Below, piece by piece: positions 17,815 through 26,157 of a DNA stretch of 56,561 nucleotides. The stretch comes from Candidatus Termititenax sp. Lineage in GTDB: Bacteria; Margulisbacteria; Riflemargulisbacteria; GWF2-35-9; DYQY01. A model generated the notes under the pieces. The model was not told the origin of the DNA. It made no database searches and saw only the letters and a list, made by a program, of their open reading frames with translations. The stretch lies in NCBI GenBank assembly GCA_020719045.1, contig DYQY01000010.1:1-56561 (forward strand). Reading direction: 5' to 3'. How positions within the stretch are numbered: position 1 is the stretch's first letter; every line of letters starts with the position of its first letter. The position numbers and the translations under genes were made by a program.

Positions 17815-19364
17815 TTTATAAGCACCTTATGATATTTTGTTACAAAACTGCCACCAACGGTAGCTTTAATAACAGCAATATATGGCCCAGGTGGTAAACT
17901 GCTACCACTAGATGATAAATCCCAAACATGATACATTAATGTGCTAGCTGATTGGGAAACATTGTTGTCATATACTTTCCGTCCAGTAATGGAATATATT
18001 GAAATATTGGCATTACTAACTGGCTTAGTAAACTCTGCAAAAAATGTTGTTGAATTAGAATTAAGAATTGCTGATTCTACAGGATTAGGATAATTGTAAT
18101 ATTGAATTATCTGCTCTGTGTTCTGAGTAGAGCTCTTAGAACCTTGAAAAAGTGACAATAGATTATCTGCCCTTACAAGACCAGCACCTAACTGACCTGT
18201 ATATGAACTATTGTAAGCATCTATGTTTTCTGCTGATGACTTTAAATATCCCATTACTTGAGATGGCGTTAAAGTTGGGTCCAGGCTTAAAAGCAAGGAA
18301 ATAATGCCACTAACTGCTGGTGCCGCCATAGATGTACCACTTAAAACAGTATAAGAATTACCTGTATATGTGCTATAAATAATTGAACCAAATGCAGAGA
18401 TATCTACATACTGCGAAGAATAGTTAGAAAAATTTGATTTTGCTTTTGTGCTAGTTAATGAGCTTACACCAATAATCTTATTAGAACCACCATCATTACA
18501 AGCTGGAGTTAGCTTATAGGTTGAGATATTCAAATCCTCATTTCCAGCTGCTACAACCATACAAACACCATTAGAATAGGCATAGTTAATTGCATCTTGC
18601 ATAGCACCTTCAAAAAAAAGTGGGTTGTTAGAGCTATCATAAAAGCCAAAAGACATATTAATAACTTTTGCACCTTTACTTACAGCATAATAAATACCAT
18701 CAATTGCCTGAACAGAAGTACCTGTTCCAGCGTCAGTAAATACTTTTATTGGAAGCAATTTGCAATTCCAATTTAGACCAGTAGCACCTATGCCATTATT
18801 ACTGTTTGCTCCTATTATTCCAGCCACATGAGTACCATGTCCGTTGTAATCCTCAGGATTATTATCATTGTTTCCGTAATCTTTCCAGTCTTGCGTTAAA
18901 CATCTACCAACTAAATCTGGATGATCAGTATCAATACCAGTATCAAGTATTGCTACAATAATCTGCGATGAACCAGTTGTTACATCCCATGCTACTTGCG
19001 CTCCATATCCATCAAATAGACCTCTATAATATGAATCACTTACATAATAGGAATCATTTGGAGCAATTAATAATTTCGCTTGATAATTTGGATGTGCATA
19101 TTCTATATCAGCATCATTATTAAGTTCTGCTAATACATTTTCAGCATTTGCTTCGTCTACCTCAATAATCTTGTATTGATTTGGAGCATATTTAAAAGAA
19201 CGCACGTTACTTACAGAAGCATTCTTTGCTTTTAGACTACTAATACTTCTAGTCTGCATAGTGCTACTATCTTTATACTTTACAATTAACTCGTAAGAAA
19301 AAGAACTTACAAGTAAATTACTTAATACAAATAAACTAACTAAAAGTTTTGCGTTCCATCTCAT
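17811..19364 (-). CDS. Secreted subtilisin-like serine protease with type IX-like sorting domain
   Basis: Extracellular S8 endopeptidase. Order of parts: signal peptide (1-23), I9-like propeptide (about 25-100), catalytic domain with Asp141 (ILDTGIDTDHPD), His176 (NGHGTHVAG), oxyanion Asn275 (AAGNED) and Ser345 (SGTSMAAPA), then a C-terminal beta-sandwich from about 424 with YPNP, ISIYSITGRKVY, PPGPY and a final KYHKVLIK. That last domain resembles type IX secretion type A or FlgD-like C-terminal domains. The 517-residue frame overlaps the end of uvrB by 29 bp; the ATG at 19364 gives a good signal peptide. Confidence 0.93.
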   Translation of the reverse strand: MRWNAKLLVSLFVLSNLLVSSFSYELIVKYKDSSTMQTRSISSLKAKNASVSNVRSFKYAPNQYKIIEVDEANAENVLAELNNDADIEYAHPNYQAKLLIAPNDSYYVSDSYYRGLFDGYGAQVAWDVTTGSSQIIVAILDTGIDTDHPDLVGRCLTQDWKDYGNNDNNPEDYNGHGTHVAGIIGANSNNGIGATGLNWNCKLLPIKVFTDAGTGTSVQAIDGIYYAVSKGAKVINMSFGFYDSSNNPLFFEGAMQDAINYAYSNGVCMVVAAGNEDLNISTYKLTPACNDGGSNKIIGVSSLTSTKAKSNFSNYSSQYVDISAFGSIIYSTYTGNSYTVLSGTSMAAPAVSGIISLLLSLDPTLTPSQVMGYLKSSAENIDAYNSSYTGQLGAGLVRADNLLSLFQGSKSSTQNTEQIIQYYNYPNPVESAILNSNSTTFFAEFTKPVSNANISIYSITGRKVYDNNVSQSASTLMYHVWDLSSSGSSLPPGPYIAVIKATVGGSFVTKYHKVLIK

Positions 19365-21348
19365 AGATTTTATCTCTCAGAATAGCTGCCTTTTCAAAGT
19401 CATAATCACTAGCAGCTTTTTTCATTTCCTTTCTTAAAACATCAATTGTTCTTAGAAACTCTTGAGGTGCTAATTTATCTACATCTATTGTAGCTAACCA
19501 CTTCATATCTTCATAGTTCTTTTTATCGCCATACTTCAAGGAATGTTTAGTAGACCTACTATCCCCTAGCTTTTCCTTAATCCTAGAAATAATTGTTGTT
19601 GGCGTAATATTATTATCTTCGTTATATTTGCTTTGAATAGCGCGCCTTCTATTCGTTTCATTAATAGCTCTTTCCATCGAGCCTGTAATCTTGTCAGCAA
19701 ACAAGAGAACTTTGCCATTAACATTTCTGGCTGCTCTACCAATTATCTGAATAAGAGACCTCTCGTCTCTTAAGAAACCTTCTTTATCTGCATCTAAGAT
19801 GGCTATAAGAGACACCTCAGGTAAGTCCAACCCTTCTCTAAGAAGATTAATCCCTACTAGCACATCAAACTCACCAGTTCTTAAATCATGAAGTATCTCA
19901 TAACGCTCTAAAGTATCAATATCTGAATGCATATATCTTGCTTTGATTTTCTTATTAAGCAAATAGTTAGTAAGTTCTTCTGACATTTTTTTGGTCAAAG
20001 TAATTAGAAGAGTTCTTTCTTTTTTATCGATTCTGGTGTTAATTTGCTTTAAAATCTCATCCATTTGACCTTTAGTTGGTTTAACTTCAATTTCTGGGTC
20101 AATAAGTCCTGTTGGTCTAATCATCTGCTGGGCAATATGCTCTGATTTACTTAGTTCATAAGGTCCAGGTGTTGCTGAGATAAATAACACTTGCTTAATC
20201 TTATCTTCAAATTCAGTAAAGTTTAATGGACGATTATCCAAAGCACTTGGAAGTCTAAAGCCATAATCAACTAACGTCTGTTTTCTTGACCTATCACCAG
20301 CGTACATCCCCCTTACTTGTGGTAAAGTTACATGCGATTCATCAATAAGAAGCAAAAAATCTTCAGGAAAGTAGTCTAATAAAGTATAAGGTGATTCACC
20401 TGGTTTTCTATCAGTTAAATATCTTGAGTAATTCTCTATTCCCGAGCAGTACCCTACTTCCTCAATCATTTCTATATCAAACATAGTTCTTTGCTCTAAC
20501 CTCTGCGCTTCAAGTAACTTATTCTCACTTTTTAACTCTATGAGTCGTATTTGGAGATCCTTCTGAATTGATTCAATTACAGAACGCTGAAACTCTGGTG
20601 CAACCAAAAAGTGACTAGCTGGATATACCATAAACTCCTCAAAAAAAGTTATTGGTAATTTGTTAAGATTATCGATTAAGTACATTTTCTCAATCTCATC
20701 ACCAAAAAGTTCTATTCTTAAAATATTTTCACCATAGCTTGGGAAAATCTCGAGTAGCTCTCCTCTGACGCTAAAATTACCTCGTTTAAGTTCAGTGTCA
20801 TTTCTTTCGTAACGTATCTCCATTAGCTTCTCGATTATTTCATCACGGTCAATAGTATCGCCTTTCTTTAGGGTAATACTACCCTGAGCGTAAGTTTCCG
20901 GCGAACCAAGTCCATAGATACATGATACAGATGAAACGATGAGTACATCCTTTCTATTAAACAGAGAAAACGTAGCACTATGGCGCATCTTTTCTATTTC
21001 TTCATTGATGGAAGAATCTTTCTCGATATATGTGTCAGTCGTTGGTAAATATGCTTCAGGTTGATAGTAATCATAATAACTTATAAAAAACTCAACAGCA
21101 TTCTTTGGAAAATACTCTTTGTATTCACTACAAAGTTGAGCAGCTAAAGTTTTATTGTGTGCCAGAATAATTGCAGGTTTGTTAATTTGCGCGATAATAT
21201 TTGCAATAGTAAATGTCTTTCCACTACCAGTTACGCCCTGAAGTGTTTGAAATCTTTTCCCTTGGTTGATACCATCTACTAATTCCTTGATTGCTTGAGG
21301 TTGGTCACCAGTTGGCTGGTATTTTGACTCTAGAATAAATCGATGCAT
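19336..21348 (-). CDS. uvrB: UvrABC excision nuclease subunit B
   Basis: Damage-verifying helicase-like subunit of nucleotide excision repair. Q motif YQPTGDQPQAIKELVDGI, Walker A GVTGSGKTFT, the beta-hairpin region YYDYYQPEAYLP, LIDESHVTLPQVRGMY, HSDIDTLER and the GINLLREGLDLPEVSL motif are present. The C-terminal UVR domain (ATIDVDKL...DYDFEKAAILRDKI) that binds UvrC is complete. At 670 residues it is full length. It overlaps coaE by 19 bp; uvrA and uvrC are not in the window. Confidence 0.97.
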   Translation of the reverse strand: MHRFILESKYQPTGDQPQAIKELVDGINQGKRFQTLQGVTGSGKTFTIANIIAQINKPAIILAHNKTLAAQLCSEYKEYFPKNAVEFFISYYDYYQPEAYLPTTDTYIEKDSSINEEIEKMRHSATFSLFNRKDVLIVSSVSCIYGLGSPETYAQGSITLKKGDTIDRDEIIEKLMEIRYERNDTELKRGNFSVRGELLEIFPSYGENILRIELFGDEIEKMYLIDNLNKLPITFFEEFMVYPASHFLVAPEFQRSVIESIQKDLQIRLIELKSENKLLEAQRLEQRTMFDIEMIEEVGYCSGIENYSRYLTDRKPGESPYTLLDYFPEDFLLLIDESHVTLPQVRGMYAGDRSRKQTLVDYGFRLPSALDNRPLNFTEFEDKIKQVLFISATPGPYELSKSEHIAQQMIRPTGLIDPEIEVKPTKGQMDEILKQINTRIDKKERTLLITLTKKMSEELTNYLLNKKIKARYMHSDIDTLERYEILHDLRTGEFDVLVGINLLREGLDLPEVSLIAILDADKEGFLRDERSLIQIIGRAARNVNGKVLLFADKITGSMERAINETNRRRAIQSKYNEDNNITPTTIISRIKEKLGDSRSTKHSLKYGDKKNYEDMKWLATIDVDKLAPQEFLRTIDVLRKEMKKAASDYDFEKAAILRDKIYEMERKTFS

Positions 21349-21878
21349 TTCTTTTCTATTTCTTTTTCCAAATCCTCTAGTGAGCTATTATTGTTAAGCA
21401 CAATATCAGCAATATCTAAATACCACTCCCTTGAATGTTGCGACTTAAGTCGTTTATCTATATCATCACTTGAAAACTTATCCTGAAGCCTCTTTTTAAT
21501 TGTACTATCAGAAGAATCAACAAAAATTATAATGTCACTTAATTCTATTAATTTTAATTCTCTTGGAAGAGCTGAATTAATTAGCATCTTAGGATGCAAA
21601 TGTGAGTGAATCTCTTCAATTAGATATGGATGAACAATTTGGTTTAACATGCTTACTTTATTTGGGAAAACTAGTTCAGCTAACTTCTTTCGATTAATCT
21701 GACCTTCTTCTATAGCTTCAGGGAAAGAAAACGAAATCTGCTCTCTTACATAGTCTCTTGTAAGTAATTCATGACCTATCACATCTGCATCAATGATTTT
21801 ATAATCGCTTGGCAATTTTAATAAACCAAGTACAGTATTCTTTCCTGAACCCATTCTACCTGTAAGAGTGATTATCAT
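21330..21878 (-). CDS. coaE: Dephospho-CoA kinase
   Basis: Last step of CoA synthesis, ATP-dependent phosphorylation of the ribose 3'-OH. P-loop GRMGSGKNT, the DADVIGHEL motif that binds the substrate, and a lid segment with KRLKSQHSREW are present, though the N-terminal part has LTGRMG in place of the usual LTGGIG. At 182 residues it is slightly short. It sits between the LOG gene (1 bp overlap) and uvrB (19 bp overlap), so it should be co-transcribed with both. Confidence 0.88.
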   Translation of the reverse strand: MIITLTGRMGSGKNTVLGLLKLPSDYKIIDADVIGHELLTRDYVREQISFSFPEAIEEGQINRKKLAELVFPNKVSMLNQIVHPYLIEEIHSHLHPKMLINSALPRELKLIELSDIIIFVDSSDSTIKKRLQDKFSSDDIDKRLKSQHSREWYLDIADIVLNNNSSLEDLEKEIEKKCIDLF

Positions 21879-22894
21879 TACAATCTCTGATTAATTTGTT
21901 CAATAAACAATTTAATCTTAACGAAATCTCTTAACTTATTTAAAGAAAACCTATATACAAACAAAGCAGTTTCCGGATAGTATCTCTCTCTAACGTAAAG
22001 CATTTCTGTCAAATCGTTCTCTATAGCAATTTGTTCAAGTAATTCTTCTTCTTGTTTTGATAGCTTTTTCTTTAATTGAAAAAATATTTCATTATCATTT
22101 AGCGTTAAATAAGAATGAAAAATTCTATAAAAATCATCAATTCTCTTTAAAGCCTCATCCGCACTAGTACAAATGTTATACATCGACCTATCAAGTCCAG
22201 AGATGTATAGATGTTGCATGTTTTTATTTATCCAAGCATCAAACTCTTTCCAAAATGTCCCATTAGGCTCATCTACCAGAATAAAAGGAGTAATTCTTTT
22301 CTTACCTGTCTGAAGAGTTGTTAAGCCTTGGAATATCTCATCCATTGTCCCAAAACCTCCAGGGAAAACAACTACAGCATCTGCTTCTCTATAAAAAGTA
22401 TGTTTTCTAGAGTAAAAGTTATTAAATAAAGTCAAATGGTCAGGACGCTGCCTAAAAATCTCATTCTCGTTCTCGTAAGGTAATTTTAAGCCTAGTCCAA
22501 AACTATTATCAGCTCCAGCACCTAAGTTTCCTGCTTCCATTATTCCTGGTCCAGCTCCTGTTATAATCTTATATTTTTTTAAAGAAGCTTTTTGGGCAAA
22601 TTCCATAGTTAATTGATATAAGGGATGATTCTTAGGTGTTCTTGCAGAACCAAAAACAGAGATCTTAAAATCATATCTATACTTCTTAAACATTTTCATA
22701 GCATTTCTTATTTCTTCCATTCCCTCTTTAAGTGGAATAAGATCAGATATAAGTGGATCTTCCCAATGATAGAGGACTGTAGAAAGCAAAAATTCCTTTA
22801 AAATTAAATAGTGGTCTGAACTATCAATATTATGTTTTTTTAAAATAACATCGATATCATCACTGAGTGACTTATTATCAGGAAGTAATTCCAT
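21878..22894 (-). CDS. LOG-family protein (TIGR00730 type) with N-terminal extension
   Basis: The Rossmann-like LOG fold is marked by VFGSARTPKNHPLY, ITGAGPGIMEAGNLGA and PGGFGTMDEI. Members include cytokinin riboside 5'-monophosphate phosphoribohydrolases and the nucleotide nucleosidase PpnN, so cleavage of a nucleoside monophosphate is the likely reaction. An N-terminal helical segment of about 85 residues and a C-terminal tail of about 85 residues flank the core, making it 338 residues, larger than plant-type LOG. It overlaps hisA by 17 bp and coaE by 1 bp. Substrate is unassigned. Confidence 0.85.
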   Translation of the reverse strand: MELLPDNKSLSDDIDVILKKHNIDSSDHYLILKEFLLSTVLYHWEDPLISDLIPLKEGMEEIRNAMKMFKKYRYDFKISVFGSARTPKNHPLYQLTMEFAQKASLKKYKIITGAGPGIMEAGNLGAGADNSFGLGLKLPYENENEIFRQRPDHLTLFNNFYSRKHTFYREADAVVVFPGGFGTMDEIFQGLTTLQTGKKRITPFILVDEPNGTFWKEFDAWINKNMQHLYISGLDRSMYNICTSADEALKRIDDFYRIFHSYLTLNDNEIFFQLKKKLSKQEEELLEQIAIENDLTEMLYVRERYYPETALFVYRFSLNKLRDFVKIKLFIEQINQRL

Positions 22895-23621
22895 TCAAAA
22901 GAACCTCCTTTGCATCTTTAACATTAAATTTATTCTCATATATTGCCTTCCCCGTAATTATTCCAAATAGCTTTTCATCTTTATCTATTCTAATCAAATC
23001 TCTAATGTCGGCAAGAGAGGATACTCCGCCTGATGCTACTAGTTTAACATTGGTTTCATTAATAATACGAGAAAACATTTCTAAGTTAGTTCCTTGAAGC
23101 AAGCCATCTTTGTTAATATCCGTGTAAATAACATGCTTTAACCCATAGGTCTCATATTCTTTTATCAGACCTATAACGGAAATTCTGGTATCTTCAAGCC
23201 AACCACTTACAGCAACGTTATCTCCACGTCCATCTATACCAAAAACAATATTGTCTGGATACTTATTAAGGATAGAAATAGCAAGTTGCTTATCCTTAAC
23301 TAGAATTGTACCTAAAATAATTCTTTCTATACCAATTGATAAATATTTTTCTACTGTTTCAATATCTCTGATGCCACCACCGACTTCAACAGGTATAGCT
23401 AAATTCTCTTTTATCTTCTTTATTAAATCAAAATGTCTAGGACTGCCCTGCTTAGCACCTTGCAAATCAACAATATGAATAATATCTGCCCCTTGTACCT
23501 CAAACATTTTCGCTGTTTGTAGTGGATCAAGGCCATAATCTGTCATTCGGGAGTAATCGCCCTGTAAAAGTCTAACGCATTGATCATTAATTAAATCGAT
23601 AGCCGGTAGTAACTTAATCAT
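22878..23621 (-). CDS. hisA: Phosphoribosylformimino-5-aminoimidazole carboxamide ribotide isomerase
   Basis: Fourth step of histidine synthesis, an Amadori rearrangement on a beta/alpha barrel. The N-terminal LLPAIDLINDQCVRLLQGDY with the catalytic Asp, the first phosphate site VEVGGGIRD, the second catalytic Asp in FGIDGRGD, and the second phosphate site ASGGVSSL are present. The isomerase is close to HisF and TrpC-like PriA, but the AIDL opening identifies HisA. It overlaps hisH by 4 bp. No hisF or other his gene is here, so the pathway is split around the chromosome. Confidence 0.95.
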   Translation of the reverse strand: MIKLLPAIDLINDQCVRLLQGDYSRMTDYGLDPLQTAKMFEVQGADIIHIVDLQGAKQGSPRHFDLIKKIKENLAIPVEVGGGIRDIETVEKYLSIGIERIILGTILVKDKQLAISILNKYPDNIVFGIDGRGDNVAVSGWLEDTRISVIGLIKEYETYGLKHVIYTDINKDGLLQGTNLEMFSRIINETNVKLVASGGVSSLADIRDLIRIDKDEKLFGIITGKAIYENKFNVKDAKEVLLNGITS

Positions 23622-24232
23622 TGTTTATCTATTGTAAAGTATTCAAGGACTTTTTGTAAGAAACTAAGTCCAACTTTGCCACTTTTCTCTGGATGGAACT
23701 GAACAGCAATTAAATTTTCCTTAATTATTGCAGAATTAAACCTTATTCCATATTCAGTACTAGCTAAACAAATTTCCTTATTATAAGGAACAAAAAACGA
23801 ATGAACGAAATAAAAAAACTTATTATCAAATTCTTTAAAAAAATCGGATTCTACATTAATCGTATTCCAACCTATTTGAGGAACCTTGGAGCAAGTCTCT
23901 AAAGGGAACTTGCTTACACTTCCTTTAAAAACACCTAAGCCTTTTACGCCTTCACTCTCTTTACTTTCATCAAACAGGAGTTGTTCACCCAAACAGATAC
24001 CTAAAAACCTGCCACCAGAGCTAATATGCTTCTTGATTTTGTCTGTTAAATCAAGCTCATTAAGACTATTCATCGTTGCTCCAAAAGAACCAACTCCTGG
24101 TAAAACTAGAATATCTTTTTCAATGTCTAACTCTGACAAATCACTAGTAATAACTGACTCAACGCCAATTTGCTTAAATGCTCTATAAACATTAAGGATG
24201 TTTCCAGCGTCATAGTTAATTATTCTTATCAT
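23618..24232 (-). CDS. hisH: Imidazole glycerol phosphate synthase glutaminase subunit
   Basis: Class I glutamine amidotransferase supplying ammonia to HisF. The oxyanion strand LPGVGSFGATM, nucleophile Cys in FLGICLGEQLLFD, and the His-Glu pair in QFHPEKSGKVGL complete the triad. Its usual partner hisF is missing from the window, while hisA follows directly with a 4 bp overlap. It also overlaps the upstream ROK kinase gene by 4 bp, so a sugar kinase and two histidine genes share an operon, an odd mixture. Confidence 0.95.
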   Translation of the reverse strand: MIRIINYDAGNILNVYRAFKQIGVESVITSDLSELDIEKDILVLPGVGSFGATMNSLNELDLTDKIKKHISSGGRFLGICLGEQLLFDESKESEGVKGLGVFKGSVSKFPLETCSKVPQIGWNTINVESDFFKEFDNKFFYFVHSFFVPYNKEICLASTEYGIRFNSAIIKENLIAVQFHPEKSGKVGLSFLQKVLEYFTIDKQ

Positions 24233-25215
24233 TCAGACAAACCAATTGCGATAGTCCCAAGTAGACCAGCGTCGCTCCCAAGTGTTGCAGGAATAATTTC
24301 AGTTTTTACTTCACTTACCATTGAGGTATGCTCTTTAACTGTCTTTCTAATTTCATCAAAAAGAAGATCACCAATATTACTAACCCCACCACCGATAATA
24401 ATTGCCTCAGGATCTAAAACATTAATTATGTTCACACATCCAATCCCAATGTAATAAGCATTTTCCTTAATAATATCTATAGCAAACTTATCGTTTTGCT
24501 TAGCTGCTTGGCTTAATACAATTGATGAAATCTTGCTTTTATTACTTTCAGCAAGCTCAAGAGTTATCTTGCCGTACTCATCCTTTGCTGCACCTAACTC
24601 TGTAATCCTCTTAGTCGCTCTTTTTGCCATATTTACTCCTGAAGCATATGCCTCAAAACAACCAAAGCGTCCACAACCACATTTATAATCATTATCATTT
24701 GTAAGATTTAGTGGCATATGTCCTATTTCACCAGCCATTGTATTGGCCCCACTGTATAGTTTCTTGTCTACAACAATTCCTCCACCAACTCCAGTACTGA
24801 TAGTTAAGAAAACTATATTTTTAAACTCTTTCTCAGAACCAAAATATAATTCGCCCATTGCAGCACAGTTTGCATCGTTTTCAATAATTATCGGAACATT
24901 TGGATAATGCTTCTGAATCTTTGCTTGTAGTGGATAGTTTTCCCAACCCTTAATATTAGGAGCAATAATGATTAAGCCCTTACTCTTTGCTATCTGACCA
25001 GGCACACCAAGTACAATATTCTTTAAATCCTTTTGATTAACTCTTGTACTTTTAAGTAACTCTCCGATGATTGATACTATCTGTGCTGATACTTCGTCTC
25101 CACCTTTTTTTGCTTGAGTTGGAGTGTTGATGGTAGTTAGAGTTTTACCGCTTTCATCTGCAATTGCAGCAGCTATTTTAGTTCCACCTATATCTAATCC
25201 TATAATATATTTCAT
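24229..25215 (-). CDS. ROK-family sugar kinase (glucokinase-like)
   Basis: Phosphorylates a hexose with ATP in the cytosol. The ATP-binding GLDIGGTKIAAAI, the sugar-binding ENDANCAAMGE, GVGGGIVVDKKLYSGA with GEIGHMPL, and the zinc motif CGCGRFGCFEAYAS define a ROK kinase without the DNA-binding domain of ROK repressors. Glucokinase is the most likely activity; ManNAc or other hexose kinases are alternatives. AAGGAG precedes the ATG, and a TATAAT lies about 25 bp further upstream. It leads the long leftward run towards uvrB. Confidence 0.88.
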   Translation of the reverse strand: MKYIIGLDIGGTKIAAAIADESGKTLTTINTPTQAKKGGDEVSAQIVSIIGELLKSTRVNQKDLKNIVLGVPGQIAKSKGLIIIAPNIKGWENYPLQAKIQKHYPNVPIIIENDANCAAMGELYFGSEKEFKNIVFLTISTGVGGGIVVDKKLYSGANTMAGEIGHMPLNLTNDNDYKCGCGRFGCFEAYASGVNMAKRATKRITELGAAKDEYGKITLELAESNKSKISSIVLSQAAKQNDKFAIDIIKENAYYIGIGCVNIINVLDPEAIIIGGGVSNIGDLLFDEIRKTVKEHTSMVSEVKTEIIPATLGSDAGLLGTIAIGLSE

Positions 25216-25298
25216 GAATAATTCTCCTTATGTATATAAGTGAATTATACCTTTTAATCATTAATTCGTTCAATCATTCATTCTATGTAACCATATTA

Positions 25299-25327
25299 TT
25301 GAGAGTCAGGCCCCTAAGTGCTATCAT
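25299..25327 (+). promoter_or_regulatory. Promoter of mtnN, leaderless arrangement
   Basis: TTGAGA (25299-25304), 17 bp, TATCAT (25322-25327), then 7 bp to the ATG at 25335. No ribosome binding site lies between, so the transcript most likely begins at the start codon. Confidence 0.65.
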
Positions 25328-25334
25328 AACAAAT

Positions 25335-26042
25335 ATGAAAAACATAACAGCAATACTTGGAGCAATGCCAGAAGAAGTTAGCAAGATAGTCGAACATATG
25401 AATGTTCTTAAGGAACATAAATGGAATAACTTTACTATTTATGAAGGTACATTTGAACAAGTAAATGTTATTGTGGCTAAGTCTGGTGTTGGCAAAGTAA
25501 TGGCTTCACTCTTTACTCAATACATCATTGATAAATTCCCAATTAATAGAATAATCTTTACTGGTCTTGCTGGTGCTTTAGCAGAAAATCTAAATATTGG
25601 TGACATAATAGTTGCGAAAGATTTAGTACAACATGATATGGATGTAACAAATCTTGGATTTCAAATAGGACAAATACCATACACTGACATTCGCTTTGTT
25701 AAAACTGATAATGACTTATTTGAAACAGCAATAAAATATAAGGGTAATAGTCATCAAGTTGTATGTGGAAGAATACTAACTGGAGATACTTTTGTTACTC
25801 ATGAACAACAGTTGCTACTTAAAAGCAGATTCCAAGAACTTAAAGGTGATGCAGTTGAAATGGAAGGAGCAGCAGTAGCCCTTGTTGCACAGATAAACAA
25901 TGTTCCTTGTATTGTTATTAGGACAATATCAGATAAGGCTGATGGTAGCGCACTAATGAATTTTAATGAGTTTCTACCAATAGCTTCTGAGAATTCCTAT
26001 AAAATAGTTTCTCATATACTGACCTCTCCCTGCAAAAATTAA
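25335..26042 (+). CDS. mtnN: 5'-methylthioadenosine/S-adenosylhomocysteine nucleosidase
   Basis: Hydrolyses the glycosidic bond of MTA and SAH, recycling adenine and relieving SAM-product inhibition. ILGAMPEEV at the N-terminus, the KSGVGKVMASL segment, TGLAGAL, the substrate-binding EMEGAAVA and the catalytic Asp in TISDKADG are present. The frame extends 35 codons further upstream, but that extension crosses the promoter and the protein family begins at MKNITAILGAMPEE, so I choose 25335. The last eight codons (LTSPCKN-stop) are contributed by repeat copy B. Confidence 0.94.
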   Translation: MKNITAILGAMPEEVSKIVEHMNVLKEHKWNNFTIYEGTFEQVNVIVAKSGVGKVMASLFTQYIIDKFPINRIIFTGLAGALAENLNIGDIIVAKDLVQHDMDVTNLGFQIGQIPYTDIRFVKTDNDLFETAIKYKGNSHQVVCGRILTGDTFVTHEQQLLLKSRFQELKGDAVEMEGAAVALVAQINNVPCIVIRTISDKADGSALMNFNEFLPIASENSYKIVSHILTSPCKN

Positions 26043-26157
26043 AAACAACTTCTTATTTATTGAACTTGTTGCTACCCTCTCCATTTCATTATTGAAACGG
26101 AGAGGGTGACGGCATCTATCTATATTTAAAGATACATTTAACTTCCGTGGGTGAGGT
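26022..26157 (-). repeat. Dispersed hairpin element, copy B
   Basis: Read on the minus strand it runs from ACCTCACCC (26149-26157) to GGGAGAGGT (26022-26030), 136 bp, the same length as copy A. It shares the CACCCACGGAAG start, the TATCTTTAAA palindrome, and the hairpin ACCCTCTCC...GGAGAGGGT (26074-26107) whose loop bases differ from copy A in a paired way. Both flanking convergent genes end inside it: mtnN takes eight codons including its stop, and the GH5-like gene takes its last seven. Confidence 0.85.
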
